A stretch of DNA of 39,048 nucleotides from Thiomargarita sp. (lineage in GTDB: Bacteria > Pseudomonadota > Gammaproteobacteria > Beggiatoales > Beggiatoaceae): NCBI GenBank assembly GCA_020720115.1, contig DYPD01000012.1:10718-49765 (forward strand). Reading direction: 5' to 3'. Within the stretch, counting starts at the first letter, position 1; every line of letters starts with the position of its first letter. The notes beneath the pieces were generated by a model. It saw only the letters and a list, made by a program, of their open reading frames with translations, was not told the origin of the DNA and searched no databases. A program made the translations under genes and the position numbers. Positions 8,659 through 18,348 of the stretch are shown one piece after another.

Positions 8659-8710
8659 AAAATTATTAAAAATCAAATAGTTGCTTAACTAAAACAGCAT
8701 TAATAATTTT
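8659..8710. repeat. Nested inverted repeat upstream of rpsU
   Basis: Perfect 11-base arms AAAATTATTAA (8659-8669) and TTAATAATTTT (8700-8710) enclose a second hairpin, TAGTT-GCTT-AACTA (8678-8691). It is AT-rich, so chance is possible. Its place just upstream of the presumed rpsU promoter suggests a regulatory site or the transcript end of the preceding gene. Confidence 0.45.
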
Positions 8711-8866
8711 CACCCACATTTGCAGTTTTTCGGACAGCTATGGTATAGAAAAAACAGATAGCCAATTATTTTAGCCCATTGCGAATATGAGGACAAGAAT
8801 AAAATTTATGATGGTGTCTTTATGTCGGTGGGGGGAATGCCGGAATGAATTGATTTCGTATAGACT

Positions 8867-9274
8867 TTAAGCATTTCTTTCTTCCTGAAAAATCTGCATC
8901 AGCGTTGCGGCGTTCAATATCTGCCCAGCCCACAATTCTAGTTGTTCATCTGAAGCAGTGTTTAGGCGCTGCTCGATAGATTCAGATAATGCACCAAATT
9001 TCATCTGTAATTGCCATCGCAGTACAGAGATTAAACCTTCATGTTTACCTTCTTGACGCCCTTCCTGTCGTCCTTCTTGTTGCCCAGCTTGCCAGCCTTT
9101 TTGATAAGACGGCAGATCACTGAGTTTCATGGCGCTTAGCATTTCTTCCTCCTCGTTTACCAGGGTTTGCAACTGACGGTTGCCAGAGAGAATTTCCAAC
9201 ATGCCGAAATAATCGCGCAAGCCCTTTTCATCGCGCTTGAGTATGTCTTTGGAAATGATGTCTTTTTCAGCCAT
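8867..9274 (-). pseudogene. DUF4351 C-terminal remnant of an Rpn/PD-(D/E)XK transposase-like protein
   Basis: A 135-residue frame with the C-terminal layout of Rpn-type 'recombination-promoting nuclease/transposase' relatives. A Gln-Glu-Gly-Arg repeat (QQEGRQEGRQEGKHEG) is followed by a DUF4351-like helical domain (LRWQLQMKFGALSESIEQRL ... ELWAGQILNAATLMQIF). Full family members are about 250-320 residues, with an N-terminal PD-(D/E)XK nuclease that is absent here. Only 59 bases separate this start from argB, so the nuclease half is gone and not merely frameshifted. There is no clear ribosome binding site. It may still be made as a short protein, but a decayed relic is more likely. Confidence 0.65.
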
Positions 9275-9333
9275 GCTGGGTCTGCTTGGTGGCGCATTAG
9301 GCGCGATGTACTGATCTTAACAACAGCCAGGTT

Positions 9334-10242
<909 letters not shown>

Positions 10243-10270
10243 TTAGCAGGCGTAAATGCAAAGCGGCGCA

Positions 10271-11023
10271 TTATACGCCAGATTGTCCGCAAACAGCACA
10301 TTTTGGGTCTTTGCGCACCCGCAGCGTGCGCCATTCCTGAGTCAAAGCATCCACCAGCAACAAGCGCCCGCCTAAATCCTCGCCCACGCCTAACAAGACC
10401 TTAAGCGCTTCGGCAGCTTGCAAACAGCCGATCACGCCCACCAGCGGCGCAAAAACACCGATTTGCGTACAGGTATCGCCGTCTGCACCTGTGTCCTGGT
10501 ACAAGCACTGATAACAAGGACTGTCGGCGTGTGCGGGTTTGAACACCGCCAACTGCCCTTCATAGCGTATGGCAGCGCCCGACACCAGCGGCGTGCGTGC
10601 CTGTACACAAGCGCGATTGACCGCAAAGCGAGTAGCAAAATTATCGCTGCAATCCAACACTAAATCAGCGAGTTGCGTTTGTTCTGCTAACTCAGCTTCG
10701 TCCAGTTGATAATCCAACGCGGTAACCCGCAAGTCAGGATTCAGACTGAGCAAATGCTGTTGCGCAGAAGCGACTTTAGTGGTGCCAATACTGGCGTGGT
10801 TGTGGAGGATTTGGCGCTGCAAATTGGATAATTCCACCCGGTCATAATCGCTGATGACCAGGTGTCCAACGCCCGCTGTTGCTAAGTAAATAGCGGCAGG
10901 CGATCCCAGCCCGCCCATACCGATGATGAGCACACGGGCATTGAGCAGCTTTTCCTGCCCCGCCGCGCCTATCTGTGGCAGGGCAATATGCCGTGCGTAG
11001 CGTGCTTGCTGTGCTGAGTTCAT
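10271..11023 (-). CDS. moeB: MoeB/ThiF-family adenylyltransferase
   Basis: A 250-residue E1-like enzyme that adenylates the C-terminal Gly-Gly of a ubiquitin-like sulfur carrier (MoaD for molybdopterin, or ThiS for thiamine). The Rossmann nucleotide-binding GMGGLGSPAA (35-44), DYDRVELSNLQRQ (59-71), the DCSDNFATR catalytic region and zinc cysteines at 170/173 and 242/245 are all present. A Cys at 185 sits where ThiF carries its reactive cysteine. Length and motifs fit MoeB as well as ThiF, and neither MoaD nor ThiS is encoded nearby, so the partner is uncertain. It starts six bases after the OmpA-domain gene ends. Confidence 0.9.
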   Translation of the reverse strand: MNSAQQARYARHIALPQIGAAGQEKLLNARVLIIGMGGLGSPAAIYLATAGVGHLVISDYDRVELSNLQRQILHNHASIGTTKVASAQQHLLSLNPDLRVTALDYQLDEAELAEQTQLADLVLDCSDNFATRFAVNRACVQARTPLVSGAAIRYEGQLAVFKPAHADSPCYQCLYQDTGADGDTCTQIGVFAPLVGVIGCLQAAEALKVLLGVGEDLGGRLLLVDALTQEWRTLRVRKDPKCAVCGQSGV

Positions 11024-11029
11024 GGCGTT

Positions 11030-13138
11030 TTAGGGCTGCACCGCAATGCGCACGCGGCGGTTTTGCGCTTGTCCTGCCGCAGTAGTGTTGCTGGCAATGG
11101 GCGCGTCTTCGCCTTTGCCTTCCGTCTGCAAGCGTTCTGCTTGGAAGCCATGCTGTTGCACCAACCAATTTTTCACAAAAGCAGCGCGTTTTTCTGATAA
11201 GCGCAAATTCGTCGCCGTTGCGCCTAAACTATCGGTATAGCTTTGAATCAGCACGGTTTTATCGCGCAATGCCAGGCTCTTAAGGGCTTCTGCCAACTGT
11301 TGCAAAGGCTGCTGATCGTTTAATTGCGTGGAGGAGCCGGAAACAAAACTCAGCGGAATATCCACATAAGCAGCGCCGTTGCCCAACTTGGGCGCAGCGG
11401 GATCGCGCAAAGCTTTAACCAGCGCCGCCGCTGCTGGCGATAGGTTTTCGGCATCAGGTGCAGGCGTCGCGTGTGCGGTAGCCAGCGCCTGCGCTGATGT
11501 GACTGCTGGCTCTGCGGGGGCGTTGCTAGTCTGAGGCGCAGCGGTTTGTGGCGCCGCGATTGGTAGCGGCTGTGCTGTGGACGCCTGAGCAGCAGCAGTT
11601 TGCACCGCTGCCACCTCGCTTCGCAAATGCTGCAAACTGCCCTGAATCTTGTGCAATTCATCTGGCAATTGCTGCATTTGCTGCTTAATCGAGTCCAAAT
11701 CCGCTTGCGCCGTTGGTGGCAATGTGGGAACGGCGGCAGGCGCTTCCTGGTCTGGCGCAGGTTTGTTCAGGACAGTTTGCACTGCTTCGCGTAGCGGCGG
11801 CAATTCTGCGGCTAACTGCTGCACTTGCTGGGTAAGCTGCTGTATTTGCGCTGGTTGCTGTGCTAATTGGCTGCGTAGTGCTTGTAAGTTTTCCTGCATT
11901 TGTTGCAAAGTTGCTGACCGTTGCGCTTCCGTAGCGGGCTGCGCTTGCAGACTTTGCATCTGTTGTTGCAAGTTTTCCAACGGCGGGTTAAGCGCCGCCG
12001 CCAATTGGGTTTCCAGTTGAGTTTCTAATTGGATTTTCAGGTGCGCCTGCTGCTCTGTACTCAAGCCAGCCAACTGCTGCTCCAACGCGCCCTGGTGTTG
12101 CTTTAAGCGTTCCTGAGTTTGCTTATCCAAATTTGTCAGTGCCGCTTGCAAACCCTGTATATCTGTATTAAGCGACTGTAATTGCTGCTGATTTTCGCTT
12201 TGGCTCTGCACCTGAGCTTGCTGCAAGGTGCTCTGTCCTTGGCTCACGTCCGCCTGCACTTGCGTCAATGCCTCGCTCAAGCGCCCCACACCGCCGTGAA
12301 AATCGCTTTGCACTTGGCGCAATGCCTGATGCAGCGCATCGGTTGCCCGCGTATCAGCAACGAGATTTTTCACCGCCTGCACCTCGGTTTTAGTGCTTTG
12401 CGCCTCAGTTGCCATCTGTTTGAGTTGTTGCTGATGGTCTTCCAAGGCGCTTTGTAGTGCCGTCAAGCGGGTTTGCGCTGATTCCGCTTGTGCGGCTAAT
12501 TGGCTATTGAGCGTGCCCGTGTTGGCTTGCACCTCGCGCAAAGCCTCTGAATGACTCTGCGTAGTGCGCAGCAAAGCCTCAACTTGCGCGGCTTGTGCGC
12601 TGGTTTCACTACGCTCCCGCAAGGTTTGCACAGCGGCTTGCAAGCCGCCCGTGCCCTGCTGAATATCTGCCAGCAGCGCATGAATTTTGTGTTCCTGCGA
12701 AACTGCCAGCGCCTTATTGACGCGCTGAATATCCAACGGACTGCTGAGATACGCCAACCAACCCCACAACAGCGAAGACGCCATCAACAACAAACCAGTG
12801 ATTTGCAAGTGGCGCTTGGTTTGCGCGTCAGTCAATTCCACCCGCACCAACGCACCCGCAGCGACCCAGCGATCCTTATCTAAACGACTGAAACGCTCTT
12901 CTTCATCCTTAGCTTTAATATCAGTGCCACGCGGCAGCCAGGTATCTTTATGTAAGCGTTTAAAATCATAAGCAATTTTATCAGAGTCTTGAGACTCACC
13001 GCTCAATTGCAGACCGCGCTGAAAGAGTTTAGCGCCGACAAAGATTGCCGCAATTGCCGCAATAATCAACAACACCGCCAAAATGCTTTTGGCAACCACC
13101 ACATACAGCAAGGCATCAGTGTGCAGAGGAAAATCCAT
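11030..13138 (-). CDS. Inner-membrane coiled-coil protein with C-terminal OmpA peptidoglycan-binding domain
   Basis: The start is taken at the ATG at 13138, with AGGAG seven bases upstream; the frame extends to a TTG at 13144 that overlaps the ribosome site. The 702-residue product has a transmembrane segment at about 9-38, a soluble stretch rich in charged residues, and a second transmembrane segment at about 112-132. A Gln/Ala/Leu-rich coiled coil of roughly 390 residues follows, then a Pro/Ala-rich linker (about 530-580) and an OmpA/MotB-type domain (about 590-702, with IQSYTDSLGATATNLRLSEKRA). There is no outer-membrane barrel. The layout suggests an inner-membrane anchor whose long rod reaches peptidoglycan. 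Function is unknown, and no MotA/ExbB partner is adjacent. Confidence 0.85.
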   Translation of the reverse strand: MDFPLHTDALLYVVVAKSILAVLLIIAAIAAIFVGAKLFQRGLQLSGESQDSDKIAYDFKRLHKDTWLPRGTDIKAKDEEERFSRLDKDRWVAAGALVRVELTDAQTKRHLQITGLLLMASSLLWGWLAYLSSPLDIQRVNKALAVSQEHKIHALLADIQQGTGGLQAAVQTLRERSETSAQAAQVEALLRTTQSHSEALREVQANTGTLNSQLAAQAESAQTRLTALQSALEDHQQQLKQMATEAQSTKTEVQAVKNLVADTRATDALHQALRQVQSDFHGGVGRLSEALTQVQADVSQGQSTLQQAQVQSQSENQQQLQSLNTDIQGLQAALTNLDKQTQERLKQHQGALEQQLAGLSTEQQAHLKIQLETQLETQLAAALNPPLENLQQQMQSLQAQPATEAQRSATLQQMQENLQALRSQLAQQPAQIQQLTQQVQQLAAELPPLREAVQTVLNKPAPDQEAPAAVPTLPPTAQADLDSIKQQMQQLPDELHKIQGSLQHLRSEVAAVQTAAAQASTAQPLPIAAPQTAAPQTSNAPAEPAVTSAQALATAHATPAPDAENLSPAAAALVKALRDPAAPKLGNGAAYVDIPLSFVSGSSTQLNDQQPLQQLAEALKSLALRDKTVLIQSYTDSLGATATNLRLSEKRAAFVKNWLVQQHGFQAERLQTEGKGEDAPIASNTTAAGQAQNRRVRIAVQP

Positions 13139-13186
13139 CAACAAACTCCTTTGGCTAAATCTACAATTTATCGAATATTCTTAGAG

Positions 13187-14008
13187 TTACAAAAAAGCCC
13201 CACGCTTCACAGTCGCATCCACCGCCTGCAAAGTTTCCAACAAAGCCCGCATATCCGCCAGCGCCCAAGAGTTTGCCCCATCGCTTAAAGCCTGCTCAGG
13301 GCGCGGATGCGTTTCCATAAACAACCCAGCAATACCCACCGCCACCGCCGCACGCGCCAACAAAGGCACAAACTCACGTTGTCCGCCCGACACAGTACCC
13401 TGCCCGCCCGGCAATTGCACCGAATGCGTCGCATCAAACACCACCGGACAACCGGTTTCACGCATCACCCCCAGCGCCCGCATGTCCGACACCAAATTGT
13501 TATACCCAAAAGACACGCCGCGCTCACACACCAAAATCGCCTCATTACCCGTAGCCTTAGCTTTCGCCACCACATGCTTCATATCCCAAGGCGCAAGAAA
13601 CTGCCCCTTCTTAATATTCACCGGCTTACCCTGACTAGCAACCGCCTGAATAAAATTTGTCTGGCGACACAAAAACGCCGGCGTTTGCAGCACATCCACC
13701 ACCTCAGCCACCTCTACCAGCGGCGTATCCTCATGCACATCCGTCAACACCGGCACCCCAATCTGACTACGCACCGCCTGCAAAATCTTCAGCCCCGCCT
13801 CCACGCCCAAGCCGCGAAAACTCTCATGCGAAGAACGATTCGCCTTATCAAACGAAGACTTATAAATAAACGGCATATGCAGCGCAGCCGTCAACTCCTG
13901 CAACGCCCCCGCCGTATCCAACGCCAACTGCTCAGACTCAATCACACAAGGACCGGCAATCAAAAACAACGGCTGCTGCAAACCCACCTCAAAACCGCAA
14001 AGCTGCAT
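13187..14008 (-). CDS. kdsA: 3-deoxy-D-manno-octulosonate 8-phosphate (KDO8P) synthase
   Basis: A 273-residue enzyme that condenses phosphoenolpyruvate with arabinose 5-phosphate to make KDO8P, needed for the inner core of lipopolysaccharide. Family motifs are [10 protein letters not shown] near the start, [56 protein letters not shown] and [14 protein letters not shown]. The residue after [10 protein letters not shown] follows the non-metallo (Asn-type) or metallo pattern, which I did not settle. AGGA precedes the ATG inside the end of the DUF2788 gene two bases upstream, so the pair is probably translated together. The minus-strand coding sequence is unusually G/T-rich compared with rpoD and accA. 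Confidence 0.98.
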   Translation of the reverse strand: MQLCGFEVGLQQPLFLIAGPCVIESEQLALDTAGALQELTAALHMPFIYKSSFDKANRSSHESFRGLGVEAGLKILQAVRSQIGVPVLTDVHEDTPLVEVAEVVDVLQTPAFLCRQTNFIQAVASQGKPVNIKKGQFLAPWDMKHVVAKAKATGNEAILVCERGVSFGYNNLVSDMRALGVMRETGCPVVFDATHSVQLPGGQGTVSGGQREFVPLLARAAVAVGIAGLFMETHPRPEQALSDGANSWALADMRALLETLQAVDATVKRGAFL

Positions 14009-14010
14009 GG

Positions 14011-14211
14011 TTAAATCCTCATAAATTCAGTCAGTAACGTCTTCACAATAAAGCCAACCATCCCCAGCCCCAAGACCAAAAACAAAGCGATATAACCATA
14101 CTTACCCGCCTTAGATTTATGCGCCAGTTCCCAAATAATAAAAAACATATACAACATCAAGACAGTCAAACCAATGGTCAGCGACCACTCCTCAAATTGC
14201 GCCACAGTCAT
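14011..14211 (-). CDS. DUF2788 small membrane protein
   Basis: A 66-residue protein with two transmembrane helices (about residues 9-28 and 41-60) joined by a short basic loop ([10 protein letters not shown]). The start ([15 protein letters not shown]) and the [12 protein letters not shown] helix match what I know of DUF2788, a proteobacterial family of unknown role. It ends two bases before kdsA starts and carries the kdsA ribosome site in its last codons. A role in envelope biogenesis is a guess from that linkage. GAGG lies about ten bases before the ATG. Confidence 0.82.
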   Translation of the reverse strand: MTVAQFEEWSLTIGLTVLMLYMFFIIWELAHKSKAGKYGYIALFLVLGLGMVGFIVKTLLTEFMRI

Positions 14212-14352
14212 ATTAATCAGCCCTCACCAAACAAAGATCAAATATTAGCGGGCGTATAATAGCACAGGGCAAAACCAGGCGCGTTGCCCTCATACCCCAT
14301 CCAGCCCATACTCGCGCCAACAATCCGCACAGCAAACACCAGCAAAACAACC

Positions 14353-16734
14353 ATGAATCTATACCAAAAACTCCAACACGCAAAATCCGAAGAAGACGTC
14401 AAAGACCTCTACATCAAAGCACTCGGCTTAAAAAGCTACACCAAAGGTTTGATTGACATACGCACCGAAGAAATCTGGTTTGAAGCCAAAGACACCGGCA
14501 AACATTCCAGCTACGCCATGTTCACCCAACTCCTCCACTATGTTCAAGACGCGCTCAACAAAGGCGAAACCCTACCCCCCTTTCTCGCCGTCATAGACAC
14601 CGAAAAAGCCGCCTTAATGAAAACTGCCGATGTCTTACCCTTTCTCAAAAAGAAAACCGTCAAATGGGGCAAATCCGCCAGCCAATATCCCAAAGAAGCC
14701 CTAGACGAAGTATCCGCCCACATAGGCACCCACTTTGTATCATTCAGAATCGCCACCCACGAAGACGAATTCATCCAAACCGTCAAAACCGCCATCCAAT
14801 CGGGCGACATCATCCGCACCCAAATCACCCCTGACAACTTAAAACAAGTCTTTGACAAATGGGTTGCCATGATTGGGCGCGAAATCAACGGCGTCAAAGA
14901 AGAAGACTATGCCCTACTCTTCTTTGCCGACATCATGCACGACGGCACACTTTCCACCCACACCCACCTACCCGCAGAACTCCTCCACAAAAACAACGCC
15001 CCCGTCTTCAGCTTAAACGGCAAACTCTACGAACTCAGCAACAAAGAAGGCTATCGGCAATTCTGGGCGATCTATCACAAACCGCCACCAGCAGAATACC
15101 GCAACTACCTACTTGAACGCCGCGATAGCTTAATTCCACTGGATGAACGCAGTTTCAAAGGCGCGTATTACACACCGCTCGCAGTCGTAGACAAAGCCTA
15201 TGACAAACTCAGTGAAATCTTAGGAAAGAACTGGCAAAGAAACTACCTGGTTTGGGACATGTGCTGCGGCGTCGGCAACTTAGAAGTCAAACATTCCAAC
15301 CCGCGCAACTTGTTTATGAGCACCCTAGATCAAGCCGACGTAGACGTCATGAAAGCCACCAAAACCTGCGTCGCCGCCTACCGCTTTCAATACGATTATT
15401 TAAATGACGACATCACCAATGAAGGCAAAATTGATTACACCCTCACCAATAAAGTACCGCCAGAATTACGCACTGCAATTGCCGAAGGCAAAAAGATTTT
15501 GGTGTTGATTAATCCGCCTTATGCAGAAGTTGGTACAGGTGCAGACAGTGGAAACAAGGCAGGAGTAGCAAAAACAAAATTTGCAGAAACTGCAATGGCA
15601 GGTTATGGTAAAGCAAGCAATGAACTTTTTACGCAATTTGTCGCACGAATGGCATTAGAAATACCAACCGCAACGCTGGCAATGTTTAGCAAATTAAAAT
15701 ATGTAAACGCGCCAAATTTTGAAAAATTCAGGCAAGTTTGGAGTGCTGAGTATTTAGGCGGCTTTATCGTACACAGCAAAGCATTTGAAGGATTAGCAGG
15801 TAATTTTCCCATTGGTTTTTTAGTATGGAAAACGAATCAAAATGCTAAGAAAAAAATAGAATTTAATGAAATTATTACCGAAGTATTAGACAAAAAAGCT
15901 GAAGCTATTGGTGAAAAGGTATTTTACAACTTACCAAACAATATTTTTTTAAATGTTTGGCTAAAACGTCCAAAGAAAAATAATCAATCAGCTTTACCGC
16001 TGAAAAACGCAATTACTCCTGCCACTTCTGTGCCGCGTGTAGATTCATGGTCTGATAATGCTATTGCTTATATGTACTGTGGAAAAAACGACTTGCAACA
16101 TGCTAATCAGCAAACTGTTTTGTTTTCATCTCCGTATGGACAAGGTGATGGTTTTTATATAACCCCAGAAAACCTCTGGCAAGCTGCAATTGTTTTCTCA
16201 GTCCGCCGCTTAATCAAACCCACTTGGCTTAACGACCGCGACCAATTTCTACAACCCACTGGAGAATTAACTGAAATATTTAAAAGCGATTGTTTAATCT
16301 GGATGTTGTTTAATGGCAGCAATCTCACCGCCAGCGCCAACGATTTAGAATGGAACGGCAAACAATGGTCTATTGTGAATCATTTTATTCCTTTCACCGA
16401 AAGCGAAGTCAACGCTCCGGATCGCTTTGAATCGGATTTTATGGTGCGCTATCTTGAAAACCAGCCTCTTTCCAAAGAAGCTAAAGCAGTGTTAGCCGCC
16501 GGACGTGAATTGTGGCAAGCCTATTTCGCAGTCGTTGATGTGTATAGTGTGCGTGAGGAATTTAAGTTAAACCGCCCAGATGTTGGCTGGTATCAAATCC
16601 GTAATGCGCTGAAAAGAAGAAACGCCAGCGGTGATTATCCGCCTATCGGATTTGACGCATTTGAACAGGCGTATAAAAGCTTGACTGAAAAACTGCAACC
16701 GCAAGTCTTTAGCTTGGGTTTTTTGCGGCTATAG
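14353..16734 (+). CDS. Type IIG-like restriction-modification enzyme (nuclease-methyltransferase fusion)
   Basis: A 793-residue protein from the ATG at 14353; an upstream TTG at 14284 adds 23 non-conserved residues. The N-terminus has a PD-(D/E)XK-like arrangement, D35 with E44-A-K46 (GLIDIRTEEIWFEAKD). A helical connector follows, then an adenine-N6 methyltransferase: motif X-like GAYYTPLAVVD (270-280), motif I WDMCCGVGNLE (301-311) and motif IV NPPY (387-390). The last 350 residues probably hold the target-recognition domain. One chain could therefore both cut and methylate, with S-adenosylmethionine as methyl donor. No separate specificity, nuclease or BREX gene adjoins it. Composition drops to AT-rich soon after motif IV (about 15480-16170). 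The nuclease activity is inferred from a weak motif and needs a structural comparison. Confidence 0.78.
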   Translation: MNLYQKLQHAKSEEDVKDLYIKALGLKSYTKGLIDIRTEEIWFEAKDTGKHSSYAMFTQLLHYVQDALNKGETLPPFLAVIDTEKAALMKTADVLPFLKKKTVKWGKSASQYPKEALDEVSAHIGTHFVSFRIATHEDEFIQTVKTAIQSGDIIRTQITPDNLKQVFDKWVAMIGREINGVKEEDYALLFFADIMHDGTLSTHTHLPAELLHKNNAPVFSLNGKLYELSNKEGYRQFWAIYHKPPPAEYRNYLLERRDSLIPLDERSFKGAYYTPLAVVDKAYDKLSEILGKNWQRNYLVWDMCCGVGNLEVKHSNPRNLFMSTLDQADVDVMKATKTCVAAYRFQYDYLNDDITNEGKIDYTLTNKVPPELRTAIAEGKKILVLINPPYAEVGTGADSGNKAGVAKTKFAETAMAGYGKASNELFTQFVARMALEIPTATLAMFSKLKYVNAPNFEKFRQVWSAEYLGGFIVHSKAFEGLAGNFPIGFLVWKTNQNAKKKIEFNEIITEVLDKKAEAIGEKVFYNLPNNIFLNVWLKRPKKNNQSALPLKNAITPATSVPRVDSWSDNAIAYMYCGKNDLQHANQQTVLFSSPYGQGDGFYITPENLWQAAIVFSVRRLIKPTWLNDRDQFLQPTGELTEIFKSDCLIWMLFNGSNLTASANDLEWNGKQWSIVNHFIPFTESEVNAPDRFESDFMVRYLENQPLSKEAKAVLAAGRELWQAYFAVVDVYSVREEFKLNRPDVGWYQIRNALKRRNASGDYPPIGFDAFEQAYKSLTEKLQPQVFSLGFLRL

Positions 16735-16842
16735 CAAAGCGGTGCTGATCCGACTCAGGATAGCCTTGCAGTGATATAGGGAATCCAAATCATTTGCGCT
16801 GGATTGCTTTTAAGTTTTTGTTTAATCCAGTAAGCTAGGGCT

Positions 16843-17241
16843 TGAGTTGGTCGGGCAGTCGCGGCGGAGTTGGTTGCCGTCGAGGAAAGTCCGGGCTCCA
16901 GTGGACAGAGTGCCAGGTAATGCCTGGGGGGTGTGAGCCTACGGAAAGTGCCACAGAAAATATACCGCCTGCATTTGTGTGGGTAAGGGTGAAATGGTGC
17001 GGTAAGAGCGCACCGCACGTCTGGTAACAGACGCGGCAGGGAAAACCCCACTCGGAGCAAGACCAAATAGGGAAGCAGCCGGTTGTTTACAACTGTCAGG
17101 CGTGGTCCGCGTCGCTTCCGGGTAGGTCGCTTGAGGAGCATGGTGACATGCGTTCCAGATGAATGGCTGCCTCGTTTGCACAGGGTATGTATTAAGCCGT
17201 GTGCAAATAGACAGAACCCGGCTTATAGACCAACTTTTTTT
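16843..17241 (+). ncRNA. rnpB: RNase P RNA (A type)
   Basis: The catalytic RNA that removes 5' leaders from tRNA precursors. Universally conserved blocks are present in order: GAGGAAAGTCCGGGCTCC, GTGCCAGGTAATGCCTGGGG, AGGGTGAAATGGTGCGGTAA, GAGCGCACCGC, CGGAGCAAGACCAAATAGG, GGGTAGGTCGCTTGAGG, CCAGATGAATGGCTGCC and ACAGAACCCGGCTTATAGAC. The ends pair as P1 (AGTTGGTC with GACCAACT), followed by a T-run acting as terminator. The region between P2 and the first conserved block is shorter than in E. coli, so helix P3 is compact. Ends are placed to within a few bases. The promoter upstream is not clear. Confidence 0.97.
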
Positions 17242-17272
17242 CTTCTCTTCTATAACCGCTGTGCCTATGTTG

Positions 17273-18232
17273 TTATTCGGTGTCGCCGATGCCGAATTTC
17301 ATGAAGCGTTGGTAGCGGTTTTCTAGTAGTGTTTCTAAGGGTTGTGCACAGAGATTTTGCAGGTTTTCCTGTAAAACTTTGCTTAAGTTGGCTGCTATTG
17401 CATCGAAATTCCGATGCGCTCCTCCCAGTGGTTCTGCAACAATCTGTTCTACTAAGCCTAATTCATGCAAGCGGTGGGCTGTTAGCCCCATTGCTTCTGC
17501 GGCTTCGGCGGCTTTTTCTGCGCTTTTCCATAGAATGGAGGCGCAGCCTTCGGGTGAAATCACGGAATAGGTGCTGTATTGCAGCATGTTGACGCGATCT
17601 CCCACGCCAATTGCCAAGGCGCCGCCTGAGCCGCCTTCGCCGATCACGGTGCAGAGGATGGGGGTTTTGAGGCGCATCATTTCAAATAGGTTGCGTGCAA
17701 TGGCTTCGCTCTGACCGCGTTCTTCGGCATCTACGCCTGGATAGGCGCCGGGGGTGTCAATAAAGGTGAGTAGCGGGATTTTGAAGGTTTCTGCGAGTTT
17801 CATCAGGCGCAGGGCTTTGCGATAGCCTTCTGGACGCGGCATTCCAAAATTGCGGGCAATTTTTTCTTTGGTATCGCGTCCTTTTTGATGTCCGATGACC
17901 ATTACCGGCTGTCCAGCCAGCCGTGCGAGTCCGCCGATAATGGCTTTGTCATCGGCAAAGGCGCGGTCGCCGTGCAGTTCGACAAAGTCGGTAAATGCGC
18001 GTGCGAGGTAATCCAGCGTGTAGGGGCGTTGTGGATGGCGCGATAACTGGGAAATTTGCCAGGCGCTGAGGTTGGCGAAAATGGATTGCGTTAATTCACG
18101 GCTTTTGGCTTGTAAACGCGCAATTTCTTCGTTGATGTTGATCTCGTTGTCATTGCCGACATAGCGCAATTCGTCTATTTTGGCTTCAAGTTCGGCTATC
18201 GGCTGTTCAAAATTAAGGAAATTCAGATTCAT
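17273..18232 (-). CDS. accA: Acetyl-CoA carboxylase carboxyltransferase subunit alpha
   Basis: A 319-residue protein, the same length as E. coli AccA. With AccD it moves the carboxyl group from biotin to acetyl-CoA, giving malonyl-CoA for fatty-acid synthesis. Seen are the N-terminal helix ([19 protein letters not shown]), [24 protein letters not shown], the crotonase-fold glycine-rich segments [13 protein letters not shown] and [18 protein letters not shown], and [15 protein letters not shown]. The ATG has no strong Shine-Dalgarno. It converges on rnpB with about 30 bases between them. The coding strand is A/C-rich. Confidence 0.98.
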   Translation of the reverse strand: MNLNFLNFEQPIAELEAKIDELRYVGNDNEININEEIARLQAKSRELTQSIFANLSAWQISQLSRHPQRPYTLDYLARAFTDFVELHGDRAFADDKAIIGGLARLAGQPVMVIGHQKGRDTKEKIARNFGMPRPEGYRKALRLMKLAETFKIPLLTFIDTPGAYPGVDAEERGQSEAIARNLFEMMRLKTPILCTVIGEGGSGGALAIGVGDRVNMLQYSTYSVISPEGCASILWKSAEKAAEAAEAMGLTAHRLHELGLVEQIVAEPLGGAHRNFDAIAANLSKVLQENLQNLCAQPLETLLENRYQRFMKFGIGDTE

Positions 18233-18348
18233 GGTGTGGTTTTTTTTTAGCGTATTGAATTGATCAGAATGAGGGTTTCTCGGAGCATCAAGTGATGATG
18301 CTGGGTGATTTGCTCTGGTTAAGCGAAATTTTTACAATCATTAAACAG

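Noticed and set aside
13307-14014. 235-residue plus-strand open frame opposite kdsA
   Set aside because: Extremely Arg/His-rich translation without motifs, fully antisense to a certain kdsA gene; an artefact of the C-rich strand.
14284-14352. Upstream TTG start for the Type IIG-like gene
   Set aside because: No ribosome site, and the 23 added residues look like non-coding sequence; the ATG at 14353 begins a typical helical N-terminus.
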